Of a stretch of 64,000 nucleotides of DNA, positions 61,143-64,000 are shown one piece after another. A model generated the notes under the pieces. That model was not told the origin of the DNA, ran no database searches, and was given only the letters and a program-made list of their open reading frames with translations. The DNA is from Bacteroidota bacterium (lineage in GTDB: Bacteria; Bacteroidota; Bacteroidia; Bacteroidales; Paludibacteraceae): positions 124,001-188,000 of the forward strand of contig JAJYBB010000001.1 in NCBI GenBank assembly GCA_021779195.1, read 5' to 3'. Made by a program: the position numbers and the translations under genes. The first letter of the stretch is position 1, and each line of letters starts with the position of its first letter.

Positions 61143-62633
61143 ATGCAAACTGAATATTTAAAAATTAATTGTTCGGATAATGTTGCAGTGGCAATTGTAC
61201 ATCTTGAAGCAGGGAAAACCATCAAGATCGAACATACAGCTATTGTTTTACAGGAAGATATTCCAGCCGGACACAAATTCGCACTCAAAAAATTTAACGA
61301 AAACGATTTGATTATTAAGTACGGTTATGCGATCGGGCATGCACGCACAACCATCACAGCAGGAGCCTGGGTAAACGAGAAAAATATCAAAACCAATCTT
61401 AACGGTGTTCTCGATTATCACTATCAACCCCAATTGGAATATCCTGCGATCGCCGCACGAAACTTAACTTTCCAAGGATATCGAAGAACGAATGGTAGCG
61501 TCGGCATACGCAATGAAATATGGGTAATTCCAACGGTTGGTTGTGTAAATGGAACGGTAAACCAATTGGTTGACGCATTAAAAAAAGAAACAGGTGAAAA
61601 TGGCATTGATGCCATAGTCGGATTCACACATAATTATGGGTGCTCACAATTAGGCGATGATCATGAAAATACGCGTAAGATTCTACAAGACATTGTGCAT
61701 CATCCCAATACCGGTGGCGTATTAATAGTCGGACTGGGATGTGAAAACAATCAACTATCTGTTTTTCGTGAATTTTTGGGTGATTACGAAGTTGCGCGTG
61801 TTCAATTCATGGAAACACAAAAAGTCGAAAATGAGTTTGAAACCGGAATGAGTTTATTGCGTAACTTATATACCCTGGCTATCAATGACAAACGAACTGA
61901 AGTGCCATTAAACGAACTGAAAGTTGGATTAAAATGCGGAGGTTCGGATGGATTCTCGGGTATTTCCGCAAATCCTTTGCTGGGTGCCTTTTCTGACTTT
62001 TTAGTAGCTCAAGGTGGCAGCACAGTCTTAACTGAAGTCCCGGAAATGTTTGGAGCCGAAACGCTTTTAATGAATCGTTGTGAGACGACCGGAATATTCG
62101 ACCGTACCGTACATCTTATCAACGATTTTAAAGAATACTTCATAAAAAACAATCAACCTATTTATGAAAATCCTTCGCCAGGTAACAAAGCCGGAGGTAT
62201 TTCTACTTTAGAAGAAAAATCGCTAGGATGTACGCAAAAATGCGGAAAATCAATCGTAAAAGATGTCTTGATGTATGGCGAAATTATTAAAGTCAAAGGA
62301 CTTAGCTTACTCAGTGCACCCGGCAACGATTTAGTAGCAGCCACGGCATTAGGTTCATCGGGATGTCAATTGGTACTTTTCACAACAGGTCGGGGTACTC
62401 CATTTGGCTCGTTTGTACCAACCCTTAAAATTTCAACAAATTCAACCTTATCAATAAATAAGCCCGGCTGGATAGATTTTAATGCCGGAGTAATTCTTGA
62501 AAATCAATCCATCGAAGAAACGAACGAATCACTCATTAAATACATCATTCAGGTCGCCAATGGCACTTTTGTAAATAACGAAAAAAATCGATTTCGTGAA
62601 ATTGCCATCTGGAAAACAGGGGTAACGCTTTAG
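61143..62633 (+). CDS. uxaA: UxaA, altronate dehydratase
   Basis: A 496-residue enzyme. The N-terminal SAF domain (residues 1-95, DNVAVAIVHLEAGKTIKIEH and EDIPAGHKFALKKFNENDLI) is joined to the catalytic part with GYRRTNGSVGIRNEIWVIPT, FTHNYGCSQLGDDHENTRK, GLKCGGSDGFSGISANPLLG and KCGKSIVKDVLMYGEIIKV. It converts D-altronate to 2-keto-3-deoxy-D-gluconate, using iron or manganese. The next enzymes (KdgK, Eda) are not in the window. It follows uxaB by 18 nt and is most likely co-transcribed. Confidence 0.94.
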   Translation: MQTEYLKINCSDNVAVAIVHLEAGKTIKIEHTAIVLQEDIPAGHKFALKKFNENDLIIKYGYAIGHARTTITAGAWVNEKNIKTNLNGVLDYHYQPQLEYPAIAARNLTFQGYRRTNGSVGIRNEIWVIPTVGCVNGTVNQLVDALKKETGENGIDAIVGFTHNYGCSQLGDDHENTRKILQDIVHHPNTGGVLIVGLGCENNQLSVFREFLGDYEVARVQFMETQKVENEFETGMSLLRNLYTLAINDKRTEVPLNELKVGLKCGGSDGFSGISANPLLGAFSDFLVAQGGSTVLTEVPEMFGAETLLMNRCETTGIFDRTVHLINDFKEYFIKNNQPIYENPSPGNKAGGISTLEEKSLGCTQKCGKSIVKDVLMYGEIIKVKGLSLLSAPGNDLVAATALGSSGCQLVLFTTGRGTPFGSFVPTLKISTNSTLSINKPGWIDFNAGVILENQSIEETNESLIKYIIQVANGTFVNNEKNRFREIAIWKTGVTL

Positions 62634-62940
62634 TTTACAAATGATAAAACTTAACTTTCGCGAGTATAAATACTTATAATCCAGTTTTTTGTTTACTTTT
62701 TTGTAACCCTATTCAGGACTATACGTCTTTTTATTTGTTTTCTTAAATTGCATCTATGAAGAGTTAAGGGCTATGCCCCTAAGAATTTCAATTTCAAATT
62801 TTACTCAGAAATAAATTTTAATGATATTCATTATATAAATTTGCAACTTAACGTTCAATTTTTTAACGAACCAATGTCTAATCAAAGCTCTAAAATTAAA
62901 AATTCCGGAGACCGACCGATGTTCAATCATGAATAAAAAA
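62634..62940. other. Intergenic region between uxaA and sppA
   Basis: No gene is seen on either strand. A small imperfect hairpin at 62764-62782 (TTAAGGGC with GCCCCTAA) is the only candidate for ending the uxaA transcript, and it has no T run. The rest is AT-rich. Confidence 0.45.
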
Positions 62941-62961
62941 GGAGATAAGATACTTATCTCC
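62941..62961 (-). terminator. Terminator after sppA
   Basis: GGAGATAA at 62941-62948 pairs with TTATCTCC at 62954-62961 around a 5-nt loop. On the minus strand it is followed by six T. It lies 24 nt after the sppA stop. Confidence 0.85.
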
Positions 62962-62984
62962 TTATAAATTTCATAAAAAAACAG

Positions 62985-64000
62985 TTATTCAATACTGAAA
63001 TAATAAGGCATATGCGCCTGAATGCCATTCAGTTTATCAACTTGCTGCAGTTGTTTGAACAAGGTATATCGTTCGCCTAACTGCGTTTTAATCAATTTTG
63101 TTTCCATATCATCCGTGAAATCTTTCATCAGTTTTGTTGCAAAATCTTCCTTTTCGGGGTATTCACTGATATTGTACGAACTGAGTTTGGCTTTTTGTGC
63201 AGCGATTTGAATGGCATCATTTAATCCGCCGATGCGATCTACTAATCCGATTTTCAAGGCATCTTTACCTGTCCAAACGCGACCCTCTGCAATGGCTTTG
63301 ATTTGGTCAACTTTCATTTTCCGACCATCAGCACAATGTTTCACAAACAATTCATAACCTCTGTTGACGTAATTTTGCATTAAATCGCGTTCTTCAGGTG
63401 TAAACGGACGGTTAATAGAAATGGCATCACTCATTTTATTCGTTTTCACGCCATCGTAGGTAATTCCTAATTTCTTATTTAGCCCCTGAATATTTGGGAT
63501 TAATCCAAAGATGCCGATAGAGCCGGTAATGGTGGTGGGTTGAGCAACGATTTGATCGGCGAGACACGAAATATAATATCCGCCGGAAGCAGCGTAATCG
63601 CCCATTGATACGATCAACGGTTTCTTGGCTTTCAAAAGTTCTAACGCACGCCATATTTGTTCCGACGCATACGCGCTCCCTCCTGGCGAATTCACACGAA
63701 AAACTACGGCTTTAATTGCAGAATCTTTCGTAACTTTGTGAATGGTCTTTATCAGATCTTTTGCCACGATACCATCGCCTTGTTCATCGGTAATTTCGCC
63801 AACGGCATAAATTACAGCCACTTTATTTTTATTGAATTTCTCGGTGTCCGGCACTTTTACCAGAGCCGATGTTTTCACGAAAATCAGTTTCTCTTTGTCC
63901 GCTTTATCTTTCAGATATGATTTTAAAATCGTATCCACCTGATCAACATAAACCAATGAATCCACTAATCTGTATTGCTTGGCTTTTTCGGTCGGTTGGA
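62985..64000 (-). CDS. sppA: SppA, signal peptide peptidase (67K type), C-terminal part
   Basis: The frame is open to the right edge, giving the last 338 residues or so of a protein of about 590. The serine half is present: VIYAVGEITDEQGDGIV, VFRVNSPGGSAYASEQIWRA, and the nucleophile motif DYAASGGYYISCLADQI. GSIGIFGLIPNIQGLNKKLG, TPEERDLMQNYVNRGYELFV and GRVWTGKDALKIGLVDRIGG follow. The N-terminal half with the membrane anchor and the catalytic Lys lies outside the window. SppA digests cleaved signal peptides in the inner membrane. A terminator follows at 62941-62961. Confidence 0.93.
   Translation of the reverse strand, partial: QPTEKAKQYRLVDSLVYVDQVDTILKSYLKDKADKEKLIFVKTSALVKVPDTEKFNKNKVAVIYAVGEITDEQGDGIVAKDLIKTIHKVTKDSAIKAVVFRVNSPGGSAYASEQIWRALELLKAKKPLIVSMGDYAASGGYYISCLADQIVAQPTTITGSIGIFGLIPNIQGLNKKLGITYDGVKTNKMSDAISINRPFTPEERDLMQNYVNRGYELFVKHCADGRKMKVDQIKAIAEGRVWTGKDALKIGLVDRIGGLNDAIQIAAQKAKLSSYNISEYPEKEDFATKLMKDFTDDMETKLIKTQLGERYTLFKQLQQVDKLNGIQAHMPYYFSIE

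Noticed and set aside
1-64000. Mobile elements, prophage, restriction or defence islands, rRNA and tRNA genes
   Set aside because: I looked for transposase, integrase, toxin-antitoxin, nuclease and capsid signatures and for tRNA-like cloverleaves and found none that I can support. The gene order is that of a stable chromosomal core.

Overview
The window is a continuous, gene-dense piece of a low-GC chromosome from the phylum Bacteroidota, most probably order Bacteroidales. The evidence is the gene content: a complete moxR-DUF58-bat aerotolerance operon, the rpmB-rpmG-DUF4295 trio, an exbB-exbD-exbD-tonB operon with enlarged ExbD proteins, DUF3109, DUF4783, DUF4403, TIGR02757, a Porin_10-type putative porin and a carboxypeptidase-like TonB-dependent outer-membrane protein. 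Upstream of many genes there is also the Bacteroidota promoter element TAnnTTTG, sometimes with a TTG or TTTG about 20-22 nt further upstream. I see no rRNA, tRNA, CRISPR array, insertion sequence, phage gene or integrase. The genus cannot be named from the sequence alone.

Layout. 1-7,886 (minus): MoxR ATPase, DUF58 protein, a DUF4381-like membrane protein, BatA, BatB, BatC and BatD (BatD runs off the left edge). 8,104-12,237 (minus): an HU-TM-LysM protein, HU, RimO and FtsY. 12,264-13,009 (minus): L28, L33 and DUF4295 with their own promoter and terminator. 13,091-14,984 (minus): CinA and DUF3109. 15,036-18,024 (minus): a sigma-54 activator without a receiver domain, LptE, a helical-repeat protein and SecG. 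18,064-23,886 (minus): the TonB energising operon (ExbB, two ExbD, TonB) ending in a PstS-like lipoprotein and a TPR protein. 24,200-28,299 (minus): RlmH and a 1,204-residue sensor kinase. 28,360-29,708 (plus): DUF4783 and NadC. 29,868-32,462 (minus): nitroreductase and glutamate dehydrogenase. 33,321-38,905 (plus): putative porin, periplasmic binding protein, MetA and a U32 (RlhA-like) protein. 38,940-43,726 (minus): NnrD/NnrE, RlmF, TIGR02757 and a surface-repeat protein. 43,821-47,708 (plus): YaaA and a large outer-membrane receptor. 47,705-51,785 (minus): TIGR01777 epimerase, DEAD-box helicase, a YdeI/DUF1801-type protein and PdxH. 52,278-56,883 (plus): glycine dehydrogenase and a DUF4403 lipoprotein. 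57,251-62,633: a divergent hexuronate locus with a secreted GH2 of beta-glucuronidase type (minus) and uxaB-uxaA (plus). 62,985-64,000 (minus): the C-terminal part of SppA.

How the genes work together. Most of the window is housekeeping and envelope biology: membrane-anchored VWA proteins driven by a MoxR chaperone, energy transduction to the outer membrane, LPS transport, protein export and translation factors. The most locally adapted part is the hexuronate locus. The GH2 enzyme carries the N-x-K signature that reads the carboxylate of a uronic acid, and its divergent neighbours convert tagaturonate to altronate and then to 2-keto-3-deoxygluconate. The intergenic region between them contains a 21-bp-period direct repeat and a perfect inverted repeat that look like regulatory sites. 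Nothing here is clearly a new defence or mobile system. The most unusual items are the HU-TM-LysM protein, a conserved U32 reading frame with no standard start codon, the putative operators of the hexuronate locus, and the receiver-less sigma-54 activator heading an envelope operon.
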